A model generated the notes under the pieces. It did not search any database and was not told the DNA's origin. It saw only the letters and a program-made list of their open reading frames with translations. Shown piece after piece: positions 52,701 through 61,903 of a DNA stretch of 64,000 bases. Position 1 is the stretch's first letter. Each line of letters starts with the position of its first letter. The stretch covers positions 310,001 to 374,000 of the forward strand of contig CP073750.1 of the NCBI GenBank assembly GCA_024398135.1, read 5' to 3'. Made by a program: the position numbers and the translations under genes. Source of the DNA: a bacterium SCSIO 12643. Lineage in GTDB: Bacteria; Bacteroidota; Bacteroidia; Flavobacteriales_G; Salibacteraceae.

Positions 52701-54652
52701 TCTCTGGCCGCCCATTCCGGAGTAATCCCTATCCAGGTTGCGCCACCGTCAGTTGTTTTAAATAATGCCGAATCAATCAATGTTCCAGAACCCCATTGCG
52801 TTCTATCCGTAGATAAATAGATCAGATTAGAATTGGTATAAGACATGGCTAAGTCAGACACATATCTTTTGGAGTTTAATGTCGGTGATATATTTACTTG
52901 CGAAGCATATATATTTGATGCTGTTAAATCATGTTTATATACATCATGAAGTCCAAAATAAAACACACTTGGATCCTGTGTATCCAACATAAATGCAGTA
53001 GTATGTGTAGCAACTCCTAAACACAAGGATCCTGGCATCCCTACTTTAGCACAAATATTTGTTTCAATGGTCTTCGTAGAAGATAATTGATTAATATCCG
53101 ACATACCAATATAGCTATTGGTACTATGAATCACATATTCTTTACCTCCAAAATTGGTAAACATTGAACTTCCGCCATCTCCACCTGATATTTTTCTCCA
53201 TTGGCGATTTACCTGCAACATGGTTCCATTATCCTGCGTTCCCATAACTTCATAAGCCTTGCCATATTTATTCACGTCACATTCCCAGGCTTGTGTGATA
53301 TCTAAACCATTTCGCGTCTTTTTATATACTGAACTGGGGCCGACAATTAAGCTTACACCACCATCTGTTCCGATTAACAATGAATCATTTATACCATTCG
53401 TCCCAGAGGCTGATGATGATATATATGCAATGGAATGAATATCATCATGAATACTACCATAACTTGTATATTCAACAAAACTATTTCCATTATTAATAGT
53501 CCTATGCACATCCTTTCCTCCAATGTAAAAGATGTTAGATTCGGTAGGAGAAACCGCCAATGCGTTTCGATTGGGTATTTGCCCACTAAATGATGCTGTC
53601 TTTGACGTATATGTGTTTCCTCTATCATTTGAAATAAATGCTTTTCCAACATATTCTAAATATAAATTATCTGGCGCTGCAGGAGTTACATCTATAAAAA
53701 AACGCTCTCCGGTCATATTGGGATCAGTAATATCTGTCCATATGGTAGTATTCATATTATAACGCCAGACCCTAGCTGGATTTGAACCATTCTTATGCGC
53801 AGTCACATACAATAACATATCCCCCCCTGAATTGATCATCTTTAACTTATCAAATTTTTGTCCATTGGGGTCCGTTCTAAAAACTGAAAAAGTGGTACCT
53901 CCATCCAATGTCCTCATGATTTGACCCTCATAGGTTACATACAACTCATTGACGTTCAGTGGTGACATTTCAATATCTGCAACAATTTTATATTGGGTAG
54001 TACCATTAAAAGTCTGAGATATATTTTCCCAGGTTTGCCCTCCATTTGTCGTTTTATATATTCCTGCTCCATACCGAGAACTTATTGGACCCGATAATCC
54101 TGTTGCAATCCATACAATATCAGAATTAGTCGGATGAATTACGATATCCACAATACCTAAACCCGGAACACGAATAGAATCCACGTCAAATACACTTTGC
54201 CATGAATTACCCAAATTGGTACTTTTAAACAGGCCTCCAGTATTTGAACCTGCATATACAATGTCGTGATTTTGCTCATACACTGCTATACTTTCTATTC
54301 TACCAATTCCATTAGAATTAATTGGTAAGGTCCCCAAGGGAATTGTTGATGGCCCCTCACTTTTCCAGTTTCCCAGGCTTCCACAAGTTACAAATCCAGC
54401 ATCAGGTGCATCTGTATAACCTGTAGTTCCATCAGTGTTCAATCTAGTTTTCCAAAATTGCTCCCATCTGGCATAATTCTTTAAATCTGAAGAATCACTA
54501 TCGGTAAGAATAGCCTTATTCTGATATAAGGCTTTAACCGAAGTTTGAATGTTCTCAAAGGTCATGTTATGATTACTTATATAATCATCAACTGACTGTC
54601 CAAAAGAGTTAAATGTAATGGTTAGCGCTAAAAGAGTTTTAAAAAGTTTCAT
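49712..54652 (-). CDS. Giant T9SS cargo protein: sortilin-like propeller plus beta-helix
   Basis: This 1646-residue protein has a signal peptide (1-18, ending SFGQS). Residues about 95-780 hold BNR/sortilin-type propeller repeats (GGLFKSTNLGNSWQSV, YKTTNGGQTWENI, ATDIGVFYRDAS). Residues about 800-1230 hold right-handed beta-helix-like repeats of short strands (WDGIEVWGNSSYN, SSFFKNNRRDVEF). A long helical region follows (about 1260-1560), then a T9SS type A sorting domain (IFPNPAQEYITVQS, PTGMYVIRIL). Propeller plus beta-helix suggests an adhesin or glycan-active surface protein, but no catalytic residue is identified. It heads the eight-gene cargo operon. Confidence 0.88.
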   Translation of the reverse strand: MKLFKTLLALTITFNSFGQSVDDYISNHNMTFENIQTSVKALYQNKAILTDSDSSDLKNYARWEQFWKTRLNTDGTTGYTDAPDAGFVTCGSLGNWKSEGPSTIPLGTLPINSNGIGRIESIAVYEQNHDIVYAGSNTGGLFKSTNLGNSWQSVFDVDSIRVPGLGIVDIVIHPTNSDIVWIATGLSGPISSRYGAGIYKTTNGGQTWENISQTFNGTTQYKIVADIEMSPLNVNELYVTYEGQIMRTLDGGTTFSVFRTDPNGQKFDKLKMINSGGDMLLYVTAHKNGSNPARVWRYNMNTTIWTDITDPNMTGERFFIDVTPAAPDNLYLEYVGKAFISNDRGNTYTSKTASFSGQIPNRNALAVSPTESNIFYIGGKDVHRTINNGNSFVEYTSYGSIHDDIHSIAYISSSASGTNGINDSLLIGTDGGVSLIVGPSSVYKKTRNGLDITQAWECDVNKYGKAYEVMGTQDNGTMLQVNRQWRKISGGDGGSSMFTNFGGKEYVIHSTNSYIGMSDINQLSSTKTIETNICAKVGMPGSLCLGVATHTTAFMLDTQDPSVFYFGLHDVYKHDLTASNIYASQVNISPTLNSKRYVSDLAMSYTNSNLIYLSTDRTQWGSGTLIDSALFKTTDGGATWIGITPEWAARDNSSITDIEVNPDDDQELWITLGGFYDNSNTPNPDKVFHSTNGGTTWSNYSEGLENFPVHQIKYEKGSNDRLYLATDIGVFYRDASMNQWECFNSGLPSVVVMDVEINYCHRKIYAATYGRGMWSTDLLPANEILAGSPNGEVWNADQKIHQTIHIKPGDKLTINNATISMAAGTKIIVDQGAELILNSSTITNECGAFWDGIEVWGNSSYNTNSQYCPSGTSCLVGKLTMNYSTIENADNAVRLWNPNDWNMRGGMIYASSSFFKNNRRDVEFMAFENHYNSGPNAGQVAPYRSAFYKCDFIIDQNYLFDVKPPRDAMVTLWQVRGIDFDGCDFKNISGQSLNKAGIYSWDADYTVKEWCNQYPCTTPVQSHFIGLKAGIDATSSGMGYAFMVDTTNFINCDYGVVANGVQHAVITRNSFSLDANGFGVQPPSSIGIYLNVADQFTVTQNKLDGLTTGILARSTGGAVNLIDKNGFENAYYGNMAYKDNNDPGNTFFGLQYECNLHQNPGIYDITIHGGTGIARNQGASNHAADNAFTNSSSLFPEKHIANNSSIGVIMNYFHHTNSAGYILEPTDIDPLKVITHDLQGGINPNDNCLSSIEHFLSQDRGRMDQQKGESERSVFNEAKSNYHQAQYVYTSTVDGGDTYGLLNTVQTTQPQDAWNLRNDLINDSPLSDEVIIETINDGLLSNALLLDVLMVNAHASRNEEIMNLLETKTVPMPAYMINTFLGLFEVLSQRDVLEAEIAHEAIAMNKSARLLIAHWMADSTGDDSDSIPALLAEIPTPMADLQRIAYYRGMGNMEQANLIMSAMDDAHELTSWQQDMISGVEDVYNIYDQAVSGGKQQLKELSSITETTLDNYSQETDTRKGVYAKSWLKFSQEELYLPEMVTYNPPAGKRAQQSVFELREVQEEVIFEIFPNPAQEYITVQSAGYASENVIRIEIINSQGKVVLTNQKMNTASQNINMGSLPTGMYVIRILDGAHEVQKQMLEIIK

Positions 54653-54971
54653 AATGTTTTGTGTGTTTAATATTTCATGTCGTAAACTTAATTATTCATT
54701 TCTCTTTACACAATACGTATAAACCACATTTGTCATTAACTATACGGTTAAAATATTTAAATATACATTCAAAAAGTCTATTTTCATCAAATACAGGGTC
54801 AAATCCGTTTCATTATTAATTCAAAAAATGAGTACATCATTTACAGTTAGCAAACTTAATCGGGAACCAAAAAGAAATTTTTATTACATTTTAAATCCCA
54901 ATAAAAAGTAGGCGCATAAAAAAAGCCATCCTCAAACGAGAATGGCTTTTATCATTATAATGTATTTCGAA
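54653..54971. other. Intergenic region between the cargo operon and rocD
   Basis: About 320 bp of AT-rich DNA hold the minus-strand terminator of rocD (54918-54950) and, farther left, the likely promoter region of the cargo operon. The only exact -7 match on the minus strand (TAAGTTTG at 54851-54858) is about 200 bp from the start codon, which would imply a long leader; the true promoter may be non-consensus. Confidence 0.45.
54918..54950 (-). terminator. Intrinsic terminator of rocD
   Basis: The stem AAGCCATCCTC/GAGAATGGCTT has one mismatch and loop AAAC. On the minus strand it is followed by a T7 run, about 20 bp after the rocD stop codon. Confidence 0.85.
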
Positions 54972-56219
54972 TTATGCTTTTTCGAAATCTAAAATCGTAT
55001 TGCTAATAATCTGAACACAATCTAAAATTTGCTCTTCGGTCATCACCAATGGTGGCGCAAAACGAATAATGTTACCATGTGTTGGTTTTGCTAATAATCC
55101 GTTTTCAGCCAACTTCATACAGATATCCCATGCCGTAGTACTGTTTGGAGAATCATCAATTACAATAGCATTCAATAACCCTTTACCTCTTACCTGACAT
55201 ACCAGTTTGCTCTTCTCAACCAATTTGTTGATTTCAGAACGGAATAACTGACCTAAAGTCTCTGCGTTCTCTGCTAGTTTTTCATTCTTCACTACATTCA
55301 AGGCTGCAATTGCAACTGTAGCCGCTACCGGATTTCCTCCAAACGTAGATCCATGTTGTCCCGGGTGAATCACTTCCATAATATGCTTATCTGCCAATAC
55401 TGCAGAAACCGGATAAACACCACCAGATAATGCTTTACCCAGAATTAAAACATCTGGTTTTACATTTTCGTGGTCTACCGCTAACAACTTCCCAGTTCTT
55501 GCTACACCAGTCTGTACTTCATCCGCAATAAACAATACGTTTTTCTCTCTACACAATTTAGCCGCTTCGGTAATGTAACCTTCTCCCGGAACATATACCC
55601 CAGCTTCTCCTTGAATAGGCTCTACTAAAAACGCTGCAATATTTGGATCGTTTAAAGCTTCTCTTAACGCATCAATATCATCATAAGGAATACGAACAAA
55701 ACCTGTTGTGAATGGTCCAAAGTTTTGACGTGCATCCGGATCATTACTAAAAGAAATGATCGTAGTCGTTCTACCGTGGAAATTGTTTTCACAAACAATA
55801 ATCTTCGCCTGATTTTGTGGAATTCCCTTTTTCTCGTATGCCCACTTACGAGCCAGTTTTAACGCAGTTTCTACTGCCTCAGCACCAGTATTCATTGGTA
55901 ATACCTTCTCAAAACCAAAGTATTCTGTTACAAACTTTTCGTATACACCTAACTTATCGTTAAAAAATGCACGAGATGTTAAAGTTAAAGTGGAAGCCTG
56001 TTCATTTAAAGCTCCGATAATTTCAGGATGACAATGTCCCTGATTTACTGCAGAATAAGCAGATAAAAAATCATAATACTTCTTTCCTTCTACATCCCAA
56101 ACGTGAACACCTTCACCTTTGGACAAAACCACTGGTAGCGGATGATAATTATGTGCGCCATATTTATCTTCCAACTCGATATAGTGCTTTGAGCCTAACT
56201 TTTCCATTGTATTTGCCAT
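54972..56219 (-). CDS. rocD: Ornithine--oxo-acid aminotransferase
   Basis: This is a 415-residue class III PLP aminotransferase. The PLP lysine lies in [16 protein letters not shown]; other motifs are [68 protein letters not shown] and [11 protein letters not shown]. The GAEAVETA and EVQTGxxRTG runs, and the overall length, match ornithine aminotransferase rather than acetylornithine aminotransferase. It converts ornithine and 2-oxoglutarate to glutamate semialdehyde and glutamate. It is monocistronic and ends in a terminator. Confidence 0.95.
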   Translation of the reverse strand: MANTMEKLGSKHYIELEDKYGAHNYHPLPVVLSKGEGVHVWDVEGKKYYDFLSAYSAVNQGHCHPEIIGALNEQASTLTLTSRAFFNDKLGVYEKFVTEYFGFEKVLPMNTGAEAVETALKLARKWAYEKKGIPQNQAKIIVCENNFHGRTTTIISFSNDPDARQNFGPFTTGFVRIPYDDIDALREALNDPNIAAFLVEPIQGEAGVYVPGEGYITEAAKLCREKNVLFIADEVQTGVARTGKLLAVDHENVKPDVLILGKALSGGVYPVSAVLADKHIMEVIHPGQHGSTFGGNPVAATVAIAALNVVKNEKLAENAETLGQLFRSEINKLVEKSKLVCQVRGKGLLNAIVIDDSPNSTTAWDICMKLAENGLLAKPTHGNIIRFAPPLVMTEEQILDCVQIISNTILDFEKA

Positions 56220-56279
56220 ACCTAAAATTTTATTTAATCAATAGCGCGAATTTAAACGTTTCTCAGCATCTTATAAAAC

Positions 56280-56312
56280 AAAAAAGGGGGAAGAAATCAT
56301 CTTCACCCCTTT
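56280..56312 (-). terminator. Intrinsic terminator of the giant repeat-protein gene
   Basis: The stem AAGGGG-T-GAAGA/TCTTC-C-CCCCTT has one mismatch and, on the minus strand, ends in T6. It lies about 140 bp after the stop codon of the gene at 56453 and before rocD. Confidence 0.75.
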
Positions 56313-56452
56313 ATGCTAGTTAACTGTCAAATTCTAAATTTCACAGTTATTAATACCAAACATCAATCATTGTAGTAAGTGTTTAATTAGTAATTGTAGT
56401 TAGCGTGTTAAAAGCATTAAGACCAGCGCCTTAATGATAGATAGTTAGCCTT

Positions 56453-59400
56453 TTAATATTTTATAAATTTAATGAATTTTATGTGGTTTTCCACATTTGT
56501 CTTGAGCAGGTAAACACCGGCAGAAAACTCAGAAACTGATATATTTTGCGAAACGTAACCTTCCCAAACACCCGACTGTATTGACTTTCCGGATAAATCT
56601 AATATTTCATATGCCACATCTCGATCCGTATTTAAGTCAATATGTAAAACATTATTGACAGGATTTGGATATATTTTGATAAAATCTGTTGTGATTTCAT
56701 TTACCCCGGTGCATACCATAACTTCAATTACAGAGGACGTTTCATTTTTACAACCATTGCCATCTTCTATCTTATACGAAATTGTATGCTCACCGGTTCC
56801 TGCAAGCTGTGGATAAAACTTGCCATTTTGCAATCCATTTCCGGAATATATCCCGCCTAAAGGAATGGCATTCGGTAATTCTATTCCACTCGTTTGATCC
56901 AAACAAACCTGGGCAACCGAAAAAGCATCCATTTGCACCAATGGTAAAGGATTCACCTTTACAAATCGATCTTTTGTATTTTCACAACCATTCACATCCA
57001 CGATTTTAGCCGTGTAAGTAGTCGAACTCTGTGGTTTTACAATCGCTCCATTTGGAATTCCAGAATTCCAGGTGATTGCTCCATTCCCAATTCCATTCAG
57101 TAGAACCCCTGCTCCCTCGCAAATTGTAGTATCTGAACCAATATTCAATGTTGGAATATCATGTACTTTAATAGTAACTTCTGTGGAATCACTACACCCC
57201 TGATTATTTTGAACGATGGCTTTATAGGTTTGTGTTTGCTGTGGAGTCACCACAATATTTCCGGTCACCCCGTGATTCCAAATCACAGGTGCATTTCCAA
57301 ATACAGAAATATCCACCGAATCTCCGATACAAATTTCATTTTGGGATGGCTGCACAATTAGCCACGGCTTTGGCAAGATTTGTACATAAACCGAATCTGT
57401 TTGCGAACATCCATGAACATTTGTCGCAGTTGCGGTACCATAAGTTGAATTCCCCAATGTAACCTGAGTAGGATTCCCAGCACCTAAATTCCAGGTTACA
57501 TTACCATTGGAAATAGCAGATAACGTTACAGGCTGTCCATAACATACTGGAGTAACGTTATTGATGTTTAACGTTGGCAATGGATGCACCGTAACCCAAA
57601 CCGAATCTGAAGTTTCACATCCATGAATACTTGTTGCAGTGGCTTTATATACTCCAGAATTAGATGGATTTATCACTACTGTATTCCCTACCCCCGCATT
57701 CCAGGAAACACTGGTTGCTGATGTCGCATTGGCATGTAGTACCACAGACTGCCCCACACAAATTGGCGCCACACTATTGACACTTAATTGTGGTTTTACA
57801 TGCACTACAATTAATGTACTATCCATAGTTGTACATCCGTAATTATTTGTTGCGGTTACAAAATAATGCGTTGATGAAGTGGGTGAAGCATATACCGGAT
57901 TCCCTCCAACATCCCAGACTGATGCAGCATTAGACGTAGCACTCAAAAGCACAGAATCTCCTTCACAAATTGTATCCGAAGCATTTACATTCAAAGTAGG
58001 TTTTGGCCATACAGTTAAATGTATCGAATCCGAGTTCACACATCCATTTGCATCAGTTGCTATTACCGAATAAGTGGTATTTACCGATGGACTCACCGCT
58101 ATTGACGAATTGGTCGCACCCGTATTCCATACCAATGACTCATTTGAATTGGCCTGAATAGTGGCCGACTCTCCCAAACAAATTGGATTGACTGGAGCTA
58201 TATTTAAACCTGGCAAATTCCAAACGGTTACTTCAACCGAATCTAGACGAATACATCCAGAGTTATCTGTCGCAGTCACATAATACATGGTATTCTGTTG
58301 TGGACTCACGCGAATCACACTTCCTGTACCTGTATTCCATTGAATGTTCGCATTAGAATTTGCAATTAAATCAATCGAATCTCCCATACATATTGGAGCG
58401 GTGCCTGCAATACTTAAAGTCGGATTAGGGTTTACGACTACGGTGGAACTATCCTCCGTTATACAACCAAATGCATTGGTTGCTGTGGCATAATAAGTTG
58501 TGGTCGTTGCCGGGGAGACCATTACAGAACTCCCTACTCCCACATTCCAATTGACCACTCCATTAGATATCGCATTTAATTGTACTGAATCTCCATCACA
58601 AATAGTTGGAGTACTTGCCGTAAATATGACCGGATTCGAATGTACGATCACCTCAATGGAATCTTTACTTTGACATCCATTTGTTCCGGTGGAGGTTACA
58701 AAATATTCAGAGGTCGTTTGCGGATATAATTGAATATTATTTCCTACTCCAACATTCCAATTCAATTGCCCATTCGTATTGGCATATAAAATGGCCGCAT
58801 CGCCTTCGCAAATTGGAGGTACCGGATTTATAACTAAAGATGGCAAAGCCAATACACTGACTTCTGCAGAGTCTTTTGTCACACAACCCTGAACGGATTG
58901 CGCAGTGACCACAAACGTTTGCGAAGTTTGCGGTTTCGTATAAAAATTATTTCCTGGACCTACATTCCAATTTACACTCGCATTTGAGATCCCGCTTAAT
59001 AAAATCGAATCTCCGGCACAAATCGAATCCGGAATCGAAAAACTTAATGTTGGATTTGCAAAAACTGTTACCTCCACACTGTCCTTCACTTCACAACCAA
59101 AACCGTTTATAGCCTGCGCTACATAAAATGTATCTTGTTGTGGTGAAACCTGCATAGGACTACTATGACCTGAGCTCCACGAAATCGTTCCGGTACCGAT
59201 AGCACTTAAACTCACTGTATCACCAACACATAAACTTATCGGAGCACTTACGGATAATTGAGGTAAAGGAATAACAAAAACAGACGTTGAATCATAATTT
59301 ACACATCCACTGGCATCTTCTATGGTAACAAAATAATCCATTGAAGCTTGAGGGGCTAAAGTGAAAGTTCCGGTATCTCCGGTATTCCAAATCATCGTAC

Positions 59401-60085
59401 CATTTCCAATGGCCTGCAAAGTCACCGAGTCACCTGCGCAAATCATACTATGAGAAGCAACCGCTTGTACGGATGGTGTTGGGTAATTTATAATTTTTGT
59501 TACAAAAAAGGAATCGCATACTGTAGTACTATATACGGTGTCGTAATAAAGTCCGGGATTTGAAAACCACTCTCCCCTAACCAAAACCGAATCATCCACA
59601 CATTTGTAAATTGTTTGATGTACTTGCGTACTGTCCTTATAAGAAAGATAAACCCCCATTACACTATCACAACCAAAAGTTGATGTTAACGTATCGAAAT
59701 ACAATCCCGGAGACTTTCTCCATTCATGGCCTAACAACATACTATCTCCATTACAAATGGAGTCTTGCGTGTAATAAAAATAATGGGGTTTAAACAAAAC
59801 ATTGTATACCACTATACTATCACATCCTCCGGCTGAAACCAAAGAATCGGTATACAATCCACTACTATAAACTGTTTGATTATTTATTGTTAAAGGTGAA
59901 CCCGCACATAAGTCCATATCGACATATACGGTAGTATCACAAGAATTACTTCCTCCAACATTATTGGAGGTGATATCGGCTCCATAATTCAATTCCATAC
60001 GCCAATCTGGGGAGATTGCTTTTGCGTAGGTGAATGAAAGAGCCAGCACAATGAATGTGCTTAATAGGTGGTGTGGTGCTTTCAT
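56453..60085 (-). CDS. Giant T9SS cargo protein with twelve Ig-like repeats
   Basis: This 1210-residue protein starts at 60085 (MKAPHHLLSTFIVLALSF, a signal peptide ending YAKA); an earlier in-frame ATG adds ten residues and spans the promoter box. Three ~50-residue repeats with paired Cys come first (about 50-200: CDTTVYVDMDLCAGS, CNGDSMLLGHEW, CVDDSVLVRGEW). Twelve ~70-residue beta-sandwich repeats of the form PxLxxxxxxxICxGDSVxLxAxSNGxxxWNxGxGN, ending GCxxxDSVxVxV, follow (about 200-1050). Then come a last divergent repeat and a T9SS type A sorting domain (IYPNPVNNVLHIDLN, AGVYLLKT). It is probably a long surface fibre or adhesin with a Cys pair per repeat. Confidence 0.9.
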   Translation of the reverse strand: MKAPHHLLSTFIVLALSFTYAKAISPDWRMELNYGADITSNNVGGSNSCDTTVYVDMDLCAGSPLTINNQTVYSSGLYTDSLVSAGGCDSIVVYNVLFKPHYFYYTQDSICNGDSMLLGHEWRKSPGLYFDTLTSTFGCDSVMGVYLSYKDSTQVHQTIYKCVDDSVLVRGEWFSNPGLYYDTVYSTTVCDSFFVTKIINYPTPSVQAVASHSMICAGDSVTLQAIGNGTMIWNTGDTGTFTLAPQASMDYFVTIEDASGCVNYDSTSVFVIPLPQLSVSAPISLCVGDTVSLSAIGTGTISWSSGHSSPMQVSPQQDTFYVAQAINGFGCEVKDSVEVTVFANPTLSFSIPDSICAGDSILLSGISNASVNWNVGPGNNFYTKPQTSQTFVVTAQSVQGCVTKDSAEVSVLALPSLVINPVPPICEGDAAILYANTNGQLNWNVGVGNNIQLYPQTTSEYFVTSTGTNGCQSKDSIEVIVHSNPVIFTASTPTICDGDSVQLNAISNGVVNWNVGVGSSVMVSPATTTTYYATATNAFGCITEDSSTVVVNPNPTLSIAGTAPICMGDSIDLIANSNANIQWNTGTGSVIRVSPQQNTMYYVTATDNSGCIRLDSVEVTVWNLPGLNIAPVNPICLGESATIQANSNESLVWNTGATNSSIAVSPSVNTTYSVIATDANGCVNSDSIHLTVWPKPTLNVNASDTICEGDSVLLSATSNAASVWDVGGNPVYASPTSSTHYFVTATNNYGCTTMDSTLIVVHVKPQLSVNSVAPICVGQSVVLHANATSATSVSWNAGVGNTVVINPSNSGVYKATATSIHGCETSDSVWVTVHPLPTLNINNVTPVCYGQPVTLSAISNGNVTWNLGAGNPTQVTLGNSTYGTATATNVHGCSQTDSVYVQILPKPWLIVQPSQNEICIGDSVDISVFGNAPVIWNHGVTGNIVVTPQQTQTYKAIVQNNQGCSDSTEVTIKVHDIPTLNIGSDTTICEGAGVLLNGIGNGAITWNSGIPNGAIVKPQSSTTYTAKIVDVNGCENTKDRFVKVNPLPLVQMDAFSVAQVCLDQTSGIELPNAIPLGGIYSGNGLQNGKFYPQLAGTGEHTISYKIEDGNGCKNETSSVIEVMVCTGVNEITTDFIKIYPNPVNNVLHIDLNTDRDVAYEILDLSGKSIQSGVWEGYVSQNISVSEFSAGVYLLKTNVENHIKFIKFIKY

Positions 60086-60093
60086 ACGTGGCG

Positions 60094-60101
60094 CAAATAT
60101 A
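60094..60101 (-). promoter_or_regulatory. Bacteroidota -7 box at the giant repeat-protein gene
   Basis: The minus strand reads TATATTTG, an exact TAnnTTTG match only 8 bp before the chosen ATG (60085). This would give a leader of a few bases, and it argues against the upstream in-frame ATG at 60115. Confidence 0.4.
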
Positions 60102-60428
60102 GACAGCCCAAACACTCGAAAAGCATGAATTACAACACACTAACACCTATTGAAAGTTTAATGAAACAGATTGCTAAAATCTTTAAAAACACAGGTTTCC
60201 AACTCACTTACTCAAAACTTAAAACTGAAAATACATTAAATCACAACAACCAACAATATTTACATATCATAAAATACTACTTCACAAAACCTTATTTCGA
60301 AATCATTATTCCACAATCAAATCAATGACTTTATAGCTCAAAAATTTGCCATGCGATTATAAATCATCTGTCAAAAGAGAAATTTCAATCGATCTTAACA
60401 TTGCTATTTTTCGACTTAGAATTATCAA
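60102..60428. other. Divergent intergenic region before the RNA methyltransferase gene
   Basis: About 330 bp of very AT-rich DNA lie between the giant repeat-protein gene and the methyltransferase gene. A short plus-strand reading frame from 60125 exists, but it has no start-site support or recognisable domain. I see no RNA gene or repeat. Confidence 0.55.
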
Positions 60429-60436
60429 TAAATTTG
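60429..60436 (+). promoter_or_regulatory. Bacteroidota -7 box before the RNA methyltransferase gene
   Basis: TAAATTTG matches TAnnTTTG exactly, 20 bp before the ATG. A TTG at 60401 is 25 bp upstream, slightly too far for a usual -33. Confidence 0.5.
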
Positions 60437-60456
60437 CAGGCTCTTAATGAAACGGT

Positions 60457-61902
60457 ATGGATATCAAAAAGATTAAAAAAGGACACATTATCGAACTTCA
60501 AATTTCAGATTTGGCATTTGGAGGAAAAGGAATATCAAAAGTTAAAACCGAAGATGGAGATTATGTGTTTTTTGTACTAAATACTTTTCCCGGACAAACG
60601 GTTAAAGCACGAATCATTAAGAAAAAAAGAAAATACGCGGAAGCAAAAGTTACGGAGATCGTCAAACCATCTGAAGACGAATATGAGATTCCATATCAAG
60701 CTATACCTGGCGCACCGTATGCGACATGGCCAGTAGCTAAACAACAGGCGCATAAGAAAAAAAGTACATTAGATGTACTTCAAAGATTAGGTGATGTACA
60801 GAATACCGAAGAGTTATTTGATGAATTTATCGCTTCCCCTTCTGACTGGCATTATCGCAACAAAATGGAATATTCTTTTTCCACCATTATATGGGATGAA
60901 AAAGAGAAAACTGATATTGATGAATTTGGTTTAGGGTTTAAACATCGCGGGCAATGGCGTGTGGTGGATAATTTAAACGCGGATTCCGGACTATTTGATG
61001 CCCAAATCGAAAATGGCGTTCAAACGATTCGTCAATGGTGTGAAAACTCGGGGTTACCTGCCTGGCATCCGGTAAGACATCATGGTTTTTACAGATACCT
61101 GACTGTTCGAAAGAGTTTTTATAGTGACAAAATTCTATACAAACTCACTACAAGCTCTTCACATTTAGACCAGTTTGATGTTGAAGGATTCATTCAATTG
61201 TTAAAGGATATAGTAGGAGATCGTTTGGCAGGAGTCATCCATACTTTGAATGATGGACAGGGAGATCGTACACAGGATGAAAGTTTGATCTCAAAAGTCA
61301 TTTACGGTGAAGATCGTTTAGAAGAAAAAATTCATGATCTTAAGTTTGATGTGAGTATTGGTAGCTTTTTTCAACCAAATCCACAATCTGCAGAACTATT
61401 GTATCAAAAAGCCATTGACTATACGTTCTTAAATCAAAATTTCACCGATCAGGATACTATCGTAGATCTTTTTTGTGGAACAGGTACCATTGGACAATTG
61501 GTTGCCAACCAGGCCGAGGGAAATGTACGTGTCATTGGGGTGGATATCATCAAAAAGGCCATTGAGGATGCCACAAAAAATGCCCAAAAGAATGGGTTGC
61601 AAAATCTGGGATTCTTTGCAGCCGATGTCAAGAATTTCTTAAACGAACACCCGGAATACAAAAACAATATTAAGACCGTAATTCTCGATCCACCCAGATC
61701 AGGGATTACTCCTAAAGCACTAAAAAGAATCATTGAATTAAACTCTTCTCGCGTAGTGTATATCTCCTGTAACCCAGCTACACAAGCCAGAGATTTACAG
61801 GAATTCACCGCGGCCGGTTATGTCATTCAAAAAATCAGTATTGTAGATCAGTTTGTACATACCGCACACGTAGAAAGTGTGGTTCTAATGGAAAAGGAAT
61901 AA
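60457..61902 (+). CDS. rlmD: 23S rRNA (uracil-5-)-methyltransferase, RlmD/RumA type
   Basis: This 481-residue SAM-dependent methyltransferase has an N-terminal TRAM RNA-binding domain (about 5-60; IELQISDLAFGGKGISKV), then a central substrate domain (WHYRNKMEYSF near 132, SFFQPNPQSAELLYQKA), then a methyltransferase fold with DLFCGTGTIGQLVA, GVDIIKKAIEDA and the catalytic segments DPPRSGITPKAL and YISCNPATQARDL (the Cys is the nucleophile). It methylates uracil C5 in rRNA or tRNA; RlmD, RlmCD and TrmA-type activity cannot be told apart by eye. The CxxxCxxC-type iron-sulfur cysteines of E. coli RlmD are absent in the expected region (CPxxP-like run reads GAPYATWP), as in other Bacteroidota members. 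Confidence 0.9.
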   Translation: MDIKKIKKGHIIELQISDLAFGGKGISKVKTEDGDYVFFVLNTFPGQTVKARIIKKKRKYAEAKVTEIVKPSEDEYEIPYQAIPGAPYATWPVAKQQAHKKKSTLDVLQRLGDVQNTEELFDEFIASPSDWHYRNKMEYSFSTIIWDEKEKTDIDEFGLGFKHRGQWRVVDNLNADSGLFDAQIENGVQTIRQWCENSGLPAWHPVRHHGFYRYLTVRKSFYSDKILYKLTTSSSHLDQFDVEGFIQLLKDIVGDRLAGVIHTLNDGQGDRTQDESLISKVIYGEDRLEEKIHDLKFDVSIGSFFQPNPQSAELLYQKAIDYTFLNQNFTDQDTIVDLFCGTGTIGQLVANQAEGNVRVIGVDIIKKAIEDATKNAQKNGLQNLGFFAADVKNFLNEHPEYKNNIKTVILDPPRSGITPKALKRIIELNSSRVVYISCNPATQARDLQEFTAAGYVIQKISIVDQFVHTAHVESVVLMEKE

Positions 61903-61903
61903 G

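Noticed and set aside
60125-60328. Possible short plus-strand gene of 68 residues from an ATG at 60125
   Set aside because: It lies in AT-rich intergenic DNA, has no upstream signal, no recognisable domain, and Lys/Asn/Tyr-rich composition expected from chance translation.
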